Below are positions 27,711 to 36,089 of a stretch of 64,000 bases of DNA, piece by piece. Made by a program: the position numbers and the translations under genes. Every line of letters begins with the position of its first letter. Position 1 is the stretch's first letter. The notes beneath the pieces are model-generated. The model made no database searches. It was given only the letters and a program-made list of their open reading frames with translations, and was not told the origin of the DNA. The stretch spans positions 124,001 to 188,000 of the forward strand of contig CAYRUD010000012.1 of assembly GCA_964427425.1 (NCBI GenBank). The letters run 5' to 3'. The stretch is from CAYRUD01 sp964427425. GTDB lineage: Bacteria > Chlamydiota > Chlamydiia > Chlamydiales > FEN-1388.

Positions 27711-28346
27711 ATGTCAAACTCTAAAAAAAGAAACTATAATTCCGAGACTCGAGAATCGAAGGCTCTAGAGACAAAACAGCGAATTCTCGATGCTGCGAGA
27801 AATTTGTTCTCAAAAGAGGGGTTTGCGGGAGTAACAATAGATAAAATCGCCCAAAGTGCAAAAGTTTCAACTCCTACGGTATACTCAATATTTCAATCCA
27901 AGAAAGGCCTTCTTCTCGCTCTCATCGATCAAGCTCTTCCTCCTCAACTTTACAATTCTTTAATTGAAGCCGCAAAGAATGCAAAAACAGCAAGAAAGCT
28001 CCTCAAGCAGTGCGCTCACATAGCTAGGCGTTTATATGATGCGGAGCGAGCTCAGATGGAAATTTTTCGAGGCGCATCCGTATTAGCTCCAGAATTCAAA
28101 GAACTCGAAAATGAGCGAGAGATGAGGCGATATTCGAGGCAGGAGTGGGTGATTCTCACAATGGAAAAAGATAGGTCTCTCGCTCCAGGGCTTACCCAAA
28201 CTCTTGCTCGGGATATACTCTGGATGTACACCGGAAGAGATATCTTTAGGATGTTGGTTGTCGAACGAGGCTGGTCTTTAGATGAGTATGAGAAGTGGCT
28301 CGCTGAGACGCTTATAATGTCTTTGGTTGATCCTTATCAGGATTGA
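27711..28346 (+). CDS. TetR-family transcriptional regulator 1
   Basis: The product is 211 residues. After a basic N-terminus (MSNSKKRNYNSETRESK) comes the TetR helix-turn-helix: RILDAARNLFSKEGFAGVTI, DKIAQSAKVSTPTVYSIF and QSKKGLLLALI (about residues 22-70). The C-terminal ligand domain contains RRLYDAERAQMEIF and LAPEFKELENEREMRRY, shared almost unchanged with the second copy, as is the run from ARDIL to MLVVERGW. The ligand is unknown. It is transcribed with the same orientation as its paralogue but with its own operator, so the two are separate units. Tandem TetR genes are rare in reduced chlamydial genomes. Confidence 0.9.
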   Translation: MSNSKKRNYNSETRESKALETKQRILDAARNLFSKEGFAGVTIDKIAQSAKVSTPTVYSIFQSKKGLLLALIDQALPPQLYNSLIEAAKNAKTARKLLKQCAHIARRLYDAERAQMEIFRGASVLAPEFKELENEREMRRYSRQEWVILTMEKDRSLAPGLTQTLARDILWMYTGRDIFRMLVVERGWSLDEYEKWLAETLIMSLVDPYQD

Positions 28347-28511
28347 TCTCCCGAATCCATAATAAGAACCGCTATTCAGTAAGATTCTCTCTATTCTCTC
28401 TTCAAAAAAGGGAGTTTCATCTTCACTTTATGAGTTTTAAAGCAAAGCTGAGGAATTTTTTATGCGTATCTTCAGCTTCTGTGGTATGATTAATAACTCA
28501 GTAATATTCAG

Positions 28512-28525
28512 TATAGTTAACTATA
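28512..28525 (+). promoter_or_regulatory. TetR operator 2
   Basis: TATAGTTAACTATA is identical to operator 1 and lies six bases before the ATG of the second tetR gene. The left flank GTAATATTCAG and right flank GTTAATATGTC parallel the first copy. Confidence 0.75.
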
Positions 28526-28531
28526 GTTAAT

Positions 28532-29167
28532 ATGTCGAACAATAGCAAAAGAGCCTATAGCTCACAAAGACGTGAAGCTAAAGCGGCTGAGACAAAACGT
28601 CGTATACTTGATGCTGCACATAATCTCTTCAAAAGCGAAGGGTATGAGTGTATGACTATTGAGAAGTTGTCACTGGAAGCAGGTGTTTCCACTCCGACTA
28701 TTTATGCTATCTTTCAATCGAAAAGGGGTATTCTTCGTGCGTTAATCGATGAAGCGCTTCCTCCCGCGCAGTATGAGGCTTTAATCGAGATCGCAAAGCA
28801 AACCTCATCACCAACAAAACGCCTTAAAATAGCTGCAACTATTGCCAGGCAGGTATTTGATGCCGAGAGGGCTCAATTACAAATGTTTCAGAGTTTTTCC
28901 GTCCTAGCTCCTGAGTTTAAGGAATTTGAGTATGAGCGAGAGATGCGTCGGTATGTAAGGCAAGAGTGGGCGATCATAAAGATGTCTCAGGAAAAATCTC
29001 TGTTACCAGGATTGACTCATGCTCAAGCTCGAGATATTCTTTGTATGTATACAGGAAGAGATATCTATCGCATGTTAGTTGTTGAGCGTGGGTGGTCCTC
29101 CGATGAGTATGAAATATGGCTTGCTCAAACAATGATTAAGTCTTTGGTTGATCCTCAAGCCCTTTAA
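28532..29167 (+). CDS. TetR-family transcriptional regulator 2
   Basis: The product is 211 residues, exactly as long as the first copy and alignable along its whole length without a gap. HTH: RILDAAHNLFKSEGYECMTI, EKLSLEAGVSTPTIYAIF, QSKRGILRALI. Recognition-helix residues (STPT-Y-IFQSK) are the same in both copies, in line with a shared operator. The C-terminal cores differ in scattered positions (for example TSSPTKRLKIAATIARQ against AKTARKLLKQCAHIARR), so ligands may differ. The final 32 bases overlap the end of the convergent hydrolase gene. The hydrolase is an inferred target by neighbourhood only. Confidence 0.9.
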   Translation: MSNNSKRAYSSQRREAKAAETKRRILDAAHNLFKSEGYECMTIEKLSLEAGVSTPTIYAIFQSKRGILRALIDEALPPAQYEALIEIAKQTSSPTKRLKIAATIARQVFDAERAQLQMFQSFSVLAPEFKEFEYEREMRRYVRQEWAIIKMSQEKSLLPGLTHAQARDILCMYTGRDIYRMLVVERGWSSDEYEIWLAQTMIKSLVDPQAL

Positions 29168-30041
29168 TCCAATCCTCAAGTGTTCTAACGAAAGCAAATG
29201 GCTCCTCATATTGTGGTGAGTGGCCGCTTTTTTCAAATAAATGTAATGTAAAGTTTTGGTATTTGTTTTTCACCTCTTCCCAGGCACTTGGAGGTGCCAC
29301 AATATAATCGTATTGTCCTAAGCAGAGTAGGACGGGTATATGAAAGTTCTCTAAGCCCTTGGTAATATCTAGTGTTTGAAGAACATCGCCATAGAAGAAA
29401 TCAAAAAGCGGCATGTTGGGGGTAACGCCGTCCCAAAGGGACGTGGAGTCGAAAGTATAATCATACCATCCTTGAGGATCCCTTCTTATGTACCATTTAA
29501 CAAAACGTTCAGACGGCGGCAGTTTAGCTAATTCAACGTCTGGAAAATCTTGTAATCTCTGTTCTAGCGCTTGTTTTCTTTCAATTGATGCTGATTCATT
29601 CCAGTGCTTAAGAGCTTCTTCAGAGTACTTTATACTCAAATTGGGTGACATGCCTATCATGATAACATGTGAGACATGTTGGGAATATTTTTTAGCGTAT
29701 TCTAGAGCCAGTATTGCATGAGCTGAGTGGCCTATAATTACAAAATCTTCTATTTTTAGTGAGCTTCTAACTACCTCAATATCATCTAAGAGTGTATCAA
29801 AATCGATTTGGCTCATATCAAAGCTTTGTGGGGCCTTAGAAAAACCTCTCCAATCGATGAATACCATTCTAAATATATCTTGAAGCGCTTTGGGGAAGCT
29901 CTTTTTGTAATAAAGCGCGCTTCCGATAATAACAGCTGTTTTGCAGCCGTATCCTTCTATTTGATATCTAATTTTAAAGCCATTGATATCAATAAAGCCT
30001 TCTAAAGAAGCATTTTGGGCTCTTGTACCTTCCATATTCAT
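29136..30041 (-). CDS. Alpha/beta hydrolase fold protein
   Basis: The product is 301 residues with an alpha/beta-hydrolase plan: strand GCKTAVIIGSALYY, FIDWRGFSKAPQS (the D-x-R-G-x-G-x-S turn of esterases), nucleophile elbow FVIIGHSAHAILALEYA, Asp region LLCLGQYDYIVAPP and His in LFEKSGHSPQYEEP. The elbow reads GHSAH instead of GxSxG, so the second small residue is replaced by His; this is unusual and may tighten or alter the active site. The substrate is unknown. It starts seven bases after rlmD on the same strand, so both are probably one transcript, and its end overlaps the second tetR gene. Confidence 0.85.
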   Translation of the reverse strand: MNMEGTRAQNASLEGFIDINGFKIRYQIEGYGCKTAVIIGSALYYKKSFPKALQDIFRMVFIDWRGFSKAPQSFDMSQIDFDTLLDDIEVVRSSLKIEDFVIIGHSAHAILALEYAKKYSQHVSHVIMIGMSPNLSIKYSEEALKHWNESASIERKQALEQRLQDFPDVELAKLPPSERFVKWYIRRDPQGWYDYTFDSTSLWDGVTPNMPLFDFFYGDVLQTLDITKGLENFHIPVLLCLGQYDYIVAPPSAWEEVKNKYQNFTLHLFEKSGHSPQYEEPFAFVRTLEDWIKGLEDQPKT

Positions 30042-30048
30042 TTAAGAG

Positions 30049-31332
30049 TTAAAGTGTGTTTGTTCCTATATAACCTGGAGTAAATGAGAAGACGGTTTCA
30101 ATGTGGTCAGTTCCTGGAAAGAAGAGGTATGAGCGAGCACTAGCTAATCTCCATCCTCCTTCACTTATCAATCTCTCAGCATCTCTTTCTAGACTCGGAT
30201 AGTGACATGATATGTATATAAGCTTAGTTGGAGCTTTTTTATTCATAGCTAAATCAATCAACAAGTCTACAAGACCATTTGAGAGTCCTTTTCGAGGGGG
30301 GTCAACAATCAAGGTGTGTTCGAAAATATCTACATTATCATTCAAGAGATTTTTATACTCTATTTCTGAGTCACCTTGTATAAATCTGAGGCCTTTTCGA
30401 TTAGTCTCTGGCATACTTTCAACGGCAAGTTGATATGTCTCGTGAGCTCTTGCGCTAGATTCAATAGAGATTACTTTTGAGGCTTTCTCTTTTAATACGA
30501 GACCTATTACCCCCATTCCAGCATAGAGCTCGACAATTGTTTCTTGATCATGGATGTCGTACTGTTTCATATCCACAACAAGCCTTTCAAACATTTCTAG
30601 ATTGGCTTGCTCAAAATGAAATGGCAAGAAAGGAATTTCTAGATTAGCCAATGGCTCCCAAACAGCTTCTTCACCAATAAAATGGTTCCAAAGATCGCCC
30701 GTGATGACATTGGTTTTATTTATATTGGAGTTGAACCATATTGAGTGAATGAGAGAGGTGTTTTCTTCATACAGATTCTTGAGCTCAGATTTGAGGAGAA
30801 TGAGGTCTGAGTCATTGCTTGGCTTCTCAATCTCAACTATTGAGCTATTTAATATTAAGACCAATTGAACTTTTTGTGTCCGTCGCTCAACCGTACATTG
30901 AATATAGCGAAGAAGACCTCTGTGTTGCATTTCATCATATATCAAGAGGCCCTTTAATTTAGACCGTAACGACGTAAGTGATTTTTCAATAAGTCTAATT
31001 GCTTCATTAATCGATGGATGATGTACTTTGCAATGAGGAATAGCGACTAAGGTATGGCTTCTCTTTTGATAAAGCCCGCATTTAATTACCCCTCCGTATT
31101 CTCTTACTGCTAAGCGAGCTCTTGTCCTCCACTCGATTGCCTTTCCTACCTCAAGTTGAAGAGATAGTTTTTCTAAACTTTTTTTCTTTACAAAGTCTTG
31201 CGCTTGCTCGAGATGAGGCGAAGGCGGCAAAAGAGGATTATCTTTCGTACACCCTGGGCATACAGATAAATGGGGGCATTTTATAGAGCCGGTTGATTTT
31301 TCATGATGAAAAGCAGAAAAGGGTCTGTTCAT
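30049..31332 (-). CDS. rlmD: RlmD/TrmA-family RNA (uracil-5-)-methyltransferase
   Basis: The product is 427 residues. A [4Fe-4S] site is visible: C19, C25 and C28 in KCPHLSVCPGC, with a fourth Cys in IPHCKVHHPS. The SAM domain has VELYAGMGVIGLVL and the IVDPPRKGLS motif. The catalytic region reads YISCHYPSLERDAERL; the Cys nucleophile is kept while the usual SCNP has become SCHY. It methylates C5 of a uracil, probably in 23S rRNA given the Fe-S type. It probably shares a transcript with the downstream hydrolase gene and lies upstream of repeat copy B. Confidence 0.88.
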   Translation of the reverse strand: MNRPFSAFHHEKSTGSIKCPHLSVCPGCTKDNPLLPPSPHLEQAQDFVKKKSLEKLSLQLEVGKAIEWRTRARLAVREYGGVIKCGLYQKRSHTLVAIPHCKVHHPSINEAIRLIEKSLTSLRSKLKGLLIYDEMQHRGLLRYIQCTVERRTQKVQLVLILNSSIVEIEKPSNDSDLILLKSELKNLYEENTSLIHSIWFNSNINKTNVITGDLWNHFIGEEAVWEPLANLEIPFLPFHFEQANLEMFERLVVDMKQYDIHDQETIVELYAGMGVIGLVLKEKASKVISIESSARAHETYQLAVESMPETNRKGLRFIQGDSEIEYKNLLNDNVDIFEHTLIVDPPRKGLSNGLVDLLIDLAMNKKAPTKLIYISCHYPSLERDAERLISEGGWRLASARSYLFFPGTDHIETVFSFTPGYIGTNTL

Positions 31333-31399
31333 AACTGAGAATAATTCGCTCTTTTTGTCGATAGATGGGCAAGTATGCCATCCCTGATGTCAATAAACA

Positions 31400-31545
31400 A
31401 ACTAGTTATTTACAACTTGTGAACATGTTGAGTTGTGTTGATAAGTACACCACTTATAAACAATCCCACAACGCCTAAAGAAGAAGAAATAAAATAGATA
31501 TCTTATCTCTTCATCGTAGACCTTGTGGATGTTGATAATCAATCA
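31400..31545. repeat. Dispersed repeat, copy B, with DnaA-box-like cluster
   Basis: Homologous to 23788-23900 (see copy A), with about 35 extra bases in the middle. It holds four DnaA-box-like nonamers: TTGTGAACA 31417-31425, TGTTGATAA 31436-31444 (reverse of TTATCAACA), TTATAAACA 31454-31462, and TGTTGATAA again at 31530-31538. The right part has CCACAACGCCTAAAGAAG and GACCTTGTGG, an imperfect pair of arms. It lies in the divergent gap between rlmD and the gene at 31678. Confidence 0.65.
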
Positions 31546-31677
31546 TGACCAAGTACTTAGGGTTAATGGTTAACAAAATAAAATTATTTCCCTTCTCTTA
31601 ATAAGAAAATTTTTTGTAGAAATAGCGACACTTAAAATTAATTAATTGAGTTAATACATTCTTATTGAGGGAATATT

Positions 31678-34041
31678 ATGAGCTCTTCTCAAGAAGTTAC
31701 AGAACAGGGGTATCATTTTCAGTTCAGTACACAGCATTCATCGTATATTTCAGGGAACGAACGGTGTGCTATATCTCAATGTAATTTAGATGAATTGATT
31801 GAGTCTTCGAAGAAAAATCGCGTTCCTTGTCTGGTTGGTATTATTTGGCAGGATGTTTTTTGTGATAAGCCACCCCATATTTTTGATGGCTCCATGCTTC
31901 TTCGTCATTTTGCAACTAAGATGAAGCTTGAGAATCCATCAACACGAGAAACAGTAAAAAATGTACAGCTTTTATGGAATAAGACAAGGAAGAGGTGTTT
32001 TACGCATCTTGTGACTTTAGATCGATGGCCAATGGAAGAAGAGACAATCGTTCAATCTACAACGTTCAATTTGGCCCTAGCCTGTGGCGATGAATCATCT
32101 TATGATGAGCGCTTAAGTGGAGTGGTTCAGATTCTCACAAAATGTTTTTCTGGTGAGAAGGCAGCGCTTGCTTGTTCTTGGATTGAAGTGCTTTCAGATC
32201 TTATAAAAACAAAAATAGAAGAGGAAAGAGACATACGGCAGCAGCCACATCAATTTGGGTTTACCAATCCATTACCTAATCAAATTGCAAGGAATTTGAT
32301 AGATCTCTATTTTCAGAATTCTGAGAAGCTCTCGGAAGAATATAAGTCGACTTTTCAAGAAATTACATCCTTGTCAATTGCATCCATTCAATCTGATTTT
32401 GGCGATGATATTTTTACGCTGTACCCAATCACTCATGAAAGTTTGATAGAGTTCGCTGAAAGTTATTTTACTCGTTATTATTGCAAACATGTACAGACAG
32501 ACGATACAGAAGTTCAAGAAGACGATCGCGGCATGGTTTATATAAAACATATATTGAATCATGCTCGAGAACTTTCTCCTGAATGTATAGATGTTTTAGA
32601 GCGTGTCGGAGATATTTGCCGTTTTGGACGAGAATATCTGGTTCATGTTGAGGCTATGCAAACATACGAAGAGGTCTTAAGAAGAGATCCTGATAATGTT
32701 CGAGTTAAGATCGCTTTAGCATCACTTCTCTATGAGAGCGCTTTTCTTCAAGATGGCGTAGGCAATCCTCTTACTAGAAAAGAGCAAGAGGCTGTAGGTA
32801 GAAAATCAAGAGAGAGGACTTTGAGAGCGCAAGAGATTCTCGAGGATGTATACCGTACTGATCAAAAAAATGAATACGCAAACCTCCTTTTAGCTCGTAC
32901 TTATATCGAGAAGCGGCCAGGCGCAAAATATGATCTGAAGAAAGCTAAGAAGCTGGTTGTTGATTGGCGTGAAGAAAATGAAAAAAGGCAAGCTTTGCAA
33001 GCCCAACAAGGTCTGCAAGAAGATGCGCTTAGTCAAGAAATCAATGAGTCGGAAAGAATTCCTCCAACGCCTAGTTTAATCACTTCTCGATCGGAGGCAA
33101 ATGAGGGTCAACAAGTACTATCTCCTACAGATAGGAACCAGAATGCAACTAATTGGGATAGACGTTATTTAGTTACTCCCCTGTATCTTCGAGACGCTAG
33201 CCCTCTCCTTGAGTGTTTAAATATTGTTCTACATGCAGATGGCTTACATGAGCGCCTTTTGATGCTTACTGAAATAGTAACATCCCTTCAAGAAAATAGA
33301 TTAAGAGTCCCCCTTAAGAGGTCTTATGATTCTTGGAAGGAGTTTGTTGTTGAAATTGTCAGAGAGCTTCGAGAGCAGGGCTCTTCGTTAGTAAATGATG
33401 GTGATCGCTTCTATAATACAACAGATGAGATAATCCTCGATTTTATCGAGAATGAGAAAGAACCTTTTACTGACCTTCTTTACGATTACATAACAATTCG
33501 TTTCGGTGTCGCTTTGTCACGCGAAGACTCTACAGAAGATAAGCTGAAAAAGGCAGAGGTTTTGGCAAAGTGTGAAAAGATTGATACGGCATCGCAGTTT
33601 TCTCTTCTTATACTCAAGCAAGTCTCTTATGAGCTTATAACTGGCGTAAAGCAGAAAACTTCTTTAGAAGTTGATGCGAGAAGGATCCTTACAGCGTTTT
33701 TCAAATTAGCTCTTGAGTCTGATGACGATGTGTATGAAGAGAGACTTGAGATTGTTATCAAACTGCTTCAAGAGATACGGCAATATGTACATGATGATAA
33801 GGAGCTTGATTTTACCTATTCTAAAGCTCTTCTCTTAAGTGAAAACGCAGAAAATGTCTTGCAAGGGCAATCTCTCTTAAAACTTCTAGCTAACAAGTAC
33901 TCAGCTGATATAGAGATCCTTGAGGAATGTGCGCGATCATTTACTCAACAAAAAGCTGGCGCTGAGTACAACCTGATGTATGCCTATGAGCTCAAAGAGA
34001 GGGTAATTCAGCTATTGAAGCAGAAGCTACAAGATGGTTAG
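31678..34041 (+). CDS. U-box/RING-like and TPR protein, putative host-targeted effector
   Basis: The product is 787 residues with a clear GAGGG ribosome site. The N-terminal 100 residues (CAISQCNLDELIE, then CLVGIIWQDVFCD and GSMLLRHFATKMKLENPSTRET) resemble a U-box: a small fold with P-x-TR and no full set of zinc ligands, typical of U-box E3 ligases. Residues about 300-370 contain TPR-like repeats (VLERVGDICRFGREYLVHVE, AMQTYEEVLRRDPDNVRVKIALASLLYES), with further degenerate repeats near 395-420 and at the end. No signal peptide or membrane segment was seen. The U-box call is a pattern match without metal ligands and therefore weak; the TPR part is better. With the F-box pair nearby, a ubiquitin-pathway role is suggested. 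Confidence 0.6.
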   Translation: MSSSQEVTEQGYHFQFSTQHSSYISGNERCAISQCNLDELIESSKKNRVPCLVGIIWQDVFCDKPPHIFDGSMLLRHFATKMKLENPSTRETVKNVQLLWNKTRKRCFTHLVTLDRWPMEEETIVQSTTFNLALACGDESSYDERLSGVVQILTKCFSGEKAALACSWIEVLSDLIKTKIEEERDIRQQPHQFGFTNPLPNQIARNLIDLYFQNSEKLSEEYKSTFQEITSLSIASIQSDFGDDIFTLYPITHESLIEFAESYFTRYYCKHVQTDDTEVQEDDRGMVYIKHILNHARELSPECIDVLERVGDICRFGREYLVHVEAMQTYEEVLRRDPDNVRVKIALASLLYESAFLQDGVGNPLTRKEQEAVGRKSRERTLRAQEILEDVYRTDQKNEYANLLLARTYIEKRPGAKYDLKKAKKLVVDWREENEKRQALQAQQGLQEDALSQEINESERIPPTPSLITSRSEANEGQQVLSPTDRNQNATNWDRRYLVTPLYLRDASPLLECLNIVLHADGLHERLLMLTEIVTSLQENRLRVPLKRSYDSWKEFVVEIVRELREQGSSLVNDGDRFYNTTDEIILDFIENEKEPFTDLLYDYITIRFGVALSREDSTEDKLKKAEVLAKCEKIDTASQFSLLILKQVSYELITGVKQKTSLEVDARRILTAFFKLALESDDDVYEERLEIVIKLLQEIRQYVHDDKELDFTYSKALLLSENAENVLQGQSLLKLLANKYSADIEILEECARSFTQQKAGAEYNLMYAYELKERVIQLLKQKLQDG

Positions 34042-34251
34042 TAAGGGCGGAGAAATCAACAACCAGGAATAAAAGGTTATTGAGCCTCTATCGCTATTAC
34101 TGCCCTTTGGATGATTTGTCTCTTTTCGTACTCTTGAAATTGTTTCTTGCAGATGATCTTCAGAAAAAAGGAAGCGAGCTGTTACAAAAGAGGCATTATT
34201 CTTTAAAGCCAATATATTTGGTTGTTTATTACAGCATAATTAGAGGTTACC

Positions 34252-34941
34252 ATGAAACAGTGGTATTCAACAGATAACTACTTTGATATTTCAAACTTTC
34301 GCCATAGAGATCTTTTTCATGGCCTTCAGTTTGTATGGCAAGCTCTTGATCATCTTGAGAAATATATCTTAGGGCAGTCTTTGGGTCATATTGACGCCAA
34401 GCAACAGCAATATGCTTACCTTATAAATCCAGAGCTTATCTCAATTGGAGAAGGAACTGTTATAGAGCCTGGAGCTTACATAAAAGGACCTTGCATCATA
34501 GGAAAGAATTGTCAAATTCGCCATGGTGCATACATTAGAGGAAATGTCATTGTGGGTGATAATTGCGTAGTAGGTCATACGACTGAGCTCAAGCATTCCA
34601 TTTTACTCGATCATGCGAAGGCAGCTCACTTTGCTTTCGTGGGCGATTCTATCCTTGGTAATGATGTAAATCTTGGAGCTGGCGTCAAATGTGCGAACTT
34701 GCGTCTCGACGATGCTGCTGTGATTATTTGTCATGGGGAAGAGTCAATATCGACAGGGCGAAGAAAGCTCGGCTCAATTATTGGTGATAAAGCACAGATA
34801 GGATGTAATGTGGTTGCAAATCCAGGAACTCTCTTTGGCAAAGGTGTCAAATGCTTCCCTACAATGAATGTTGGGGGCATCTTTCCTCACGGATCTCTTA
34901 TTAAACCGAAAAGTAAAAATATGGCGCTTTTTTGTGAATAG
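34252..34941 (+). CDS. GlmU-like hexapeptide-repeat transferase (no nucleotidyltransferase domain)
   Basis: The product is 229 residues, preceded by an AGAGGTTACC ribosome site. Residues about 55-200 form left-handed beta-helix hexapeptide repeats (ISIGEGTVIEPGAYIKGPCIIG, NCQIRHGAYIRGNVIVG, ELKHSILLDHAKAAHFAFVG). The HFAFVGDSILGNDVNLGAG stretch parallels the acetyltransferase end of GlmU and NDP-sugar enzymes. The uridyltransferase domain of GlmU is absent, so a full GlmU activity is unlikely. The pair with the next gene matches CT629-CT628 as I recall them, where the short form also occurs. Likely role: acyl transfer in cell-envelope sugar or lipid metabolism; substrate unknown. Confidence 0.75.
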   Translation: MKQWYSTDNYFDISNFRHRDLFHGLQFVWQALDHLEKYILGQSLGHIDAKQQQYAYLINPELISIGEGTVIEPGAYIKGPCIIGKNCQIRHGAYIRGNVIVGDNCVVGHTTELKHSILLDHAKAAHFAFVGDSILGNDVNLGAGVKCANLRLDDAAVIICHGEESISTGRRKLGSIIGDKAQIGCNVVANPGTLFGKGVKCFPTMNVGGIFPHGSLIKPKSKNMALFCE

Positions 34942-35025
34942 GAGTGCTATACTTTCTTTTCGTGAGTAAATGCAATATTTTTGCTTATAGTATTATTTTA
35001 GAACCTTCGAGTTTTTTGACGTCAT

Positions 35026-36000
35026 ATGTCACACATACCATCACTCCCTTCTTCTTCTCAGAATCCCCCTTCTTTGAAGGAGTTTGCTGAGAGGCTACAT
35101 CTTATTATATCTCCTTATAAGAAGCGTTTTGAGGAGCTTTTAAAAGAGAGAGAGGACAAAGGCGAGTATGGTCCTGTTGATGAATTGAGACGTGCCTCAT
35201 TATATGCTCTCTCATCAGGTGGCAAGAGATTCCGTCCTGCTATTGTGTGGATGGTTTCAGAAGCTTTAGGTCAAGAAAAAAGCTCTTCATGTGATAATCC
35301 TGCATTAGCTGTTGAGTATTTTCATACAGCTTCGCTTATTGCCGATGACCTTCCTTGCATGGACAATGATGATTTCCGTAGAGGGGTTCCAACAACTCAT
35401 AAAGCTTTTAAAGAGTCGACAGCTCTTCTTGCTAGTTTCTCTCTCATAGCTCTCGGTTTTGAATCGATTGCTAAAACACCGCTTCCTAAGGGTGCAAGTC
35501 ACGAGATTTATCAGAGGGCAGTCCTTGAGGCAAGCCAGACGATGGGTGCTATGGGATTGATTGGAGGGCAAACCATCGATTTATCTCCTCCAGACCATGA
35601 AAAAGAGACAATAGAGCAGATTATTGATATGAAGACGGGAGCTCTTTTTGATCTCTCTTTTACATTGGGATGGCTCTTTGGTGGAGGGGCTTTAGATCAT
35701 CTTTCTTCTGTGCATAAGCTTGCTTGTGATTTTGGCCGAGCTTTCCAGATACTTGATGATCTTGATGATTTAGAAAAAGATCTCTCTCAAGGCAAAATGA
35801 TTAATTTTGCTGTTACATTTGGCATTCAGGAAGCTGTTAGTGAGATTCATCGATATGCTGAATCTACGATTGCAACCATGAAAGAGATTGGTCTTTATAG
35901 AGAATATTTTAACAATCCTTCCTCTAAAACGAGCCCGCCTTTAGTAGAGTTGACAAAGCTTCTCTCCTTTGCTGCGGATCAATTTTCATCGATTGTGTAA
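35026..36000 (+). CDS. ispA: Short-chain polyprenyl (farnesyl/geranylgeranyl) diphosphate synthase
   Basis: The product is 324 residues. GGKRFRPAIV, the first Asp-rich motif DDLPCMDNDD, GGQTIDLSP, and the second Asp-rich motif FQILDDLDDLEKD are all present. The two residues between the first-motif aspartates (DDLPCMD) fit the bacterial farnesyl/geranylgeranyl class. It condenses IPP with allylic diphosphates for undecaprenyl and quinone precursors. It is followed by a hairpin shared with the convergent phosphatase gene. Confidence 0.92.
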   Translation: MSHIPSLPSSSQNPPSLKEFAERLHLIISPYKKRFEELLKEREDKGEYGPVDELRRASLYALSSGGKRFRPAIVWMVSEALGQEKSSSCDNPALAVEYFHTASLIADDLPCMDNDDFRRGVPTTHKAFKESTALLASFSLIALGFESIAKTPLPKGASHEIYQRAVLEASQTMGAMGLIGGQTIDLSPPDHEKETIEQIIDMKTGALFDLSFTLGWLFGGGALDHLSSVHKLACDFGRAFQILDDLDDLEKDLSQGKMINFAVTFGIQEAVSEIHRYAESTIATMKEIGLYREYFNNPSSKTSPPLVELTKLLSFAADQFSSIV

Positions 36001-36040
36001 ATTATACGTCGCGTGAGAATTTCTAAGAGCTGCTTCCCAT

Positions 36041-36072
36041 AAGCTTAGAGAGGATAACTCTTCTCTAAGCTT
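36041..36072. terminator. Bidirectional hairpin between ispA and the phosphatase gene
   Basis: AAGCTTAGAGA (36041-36051) pairs perfectly with TCTCTAAGCTT (36062-36072), loop of ten bases. A TTTATATATA tail follows on the plus side. It sits between two convergent genes. Confidence 0.65.
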
Positions 36073-36089
36073 TATATATAGGCAACATT

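Noticed and set aside
34027..34277. Short frames on both strands between the U-box-like and hexapeptide genes
   Set aside because: They overlap each other and the ends of real genes; no ribosome site or family.
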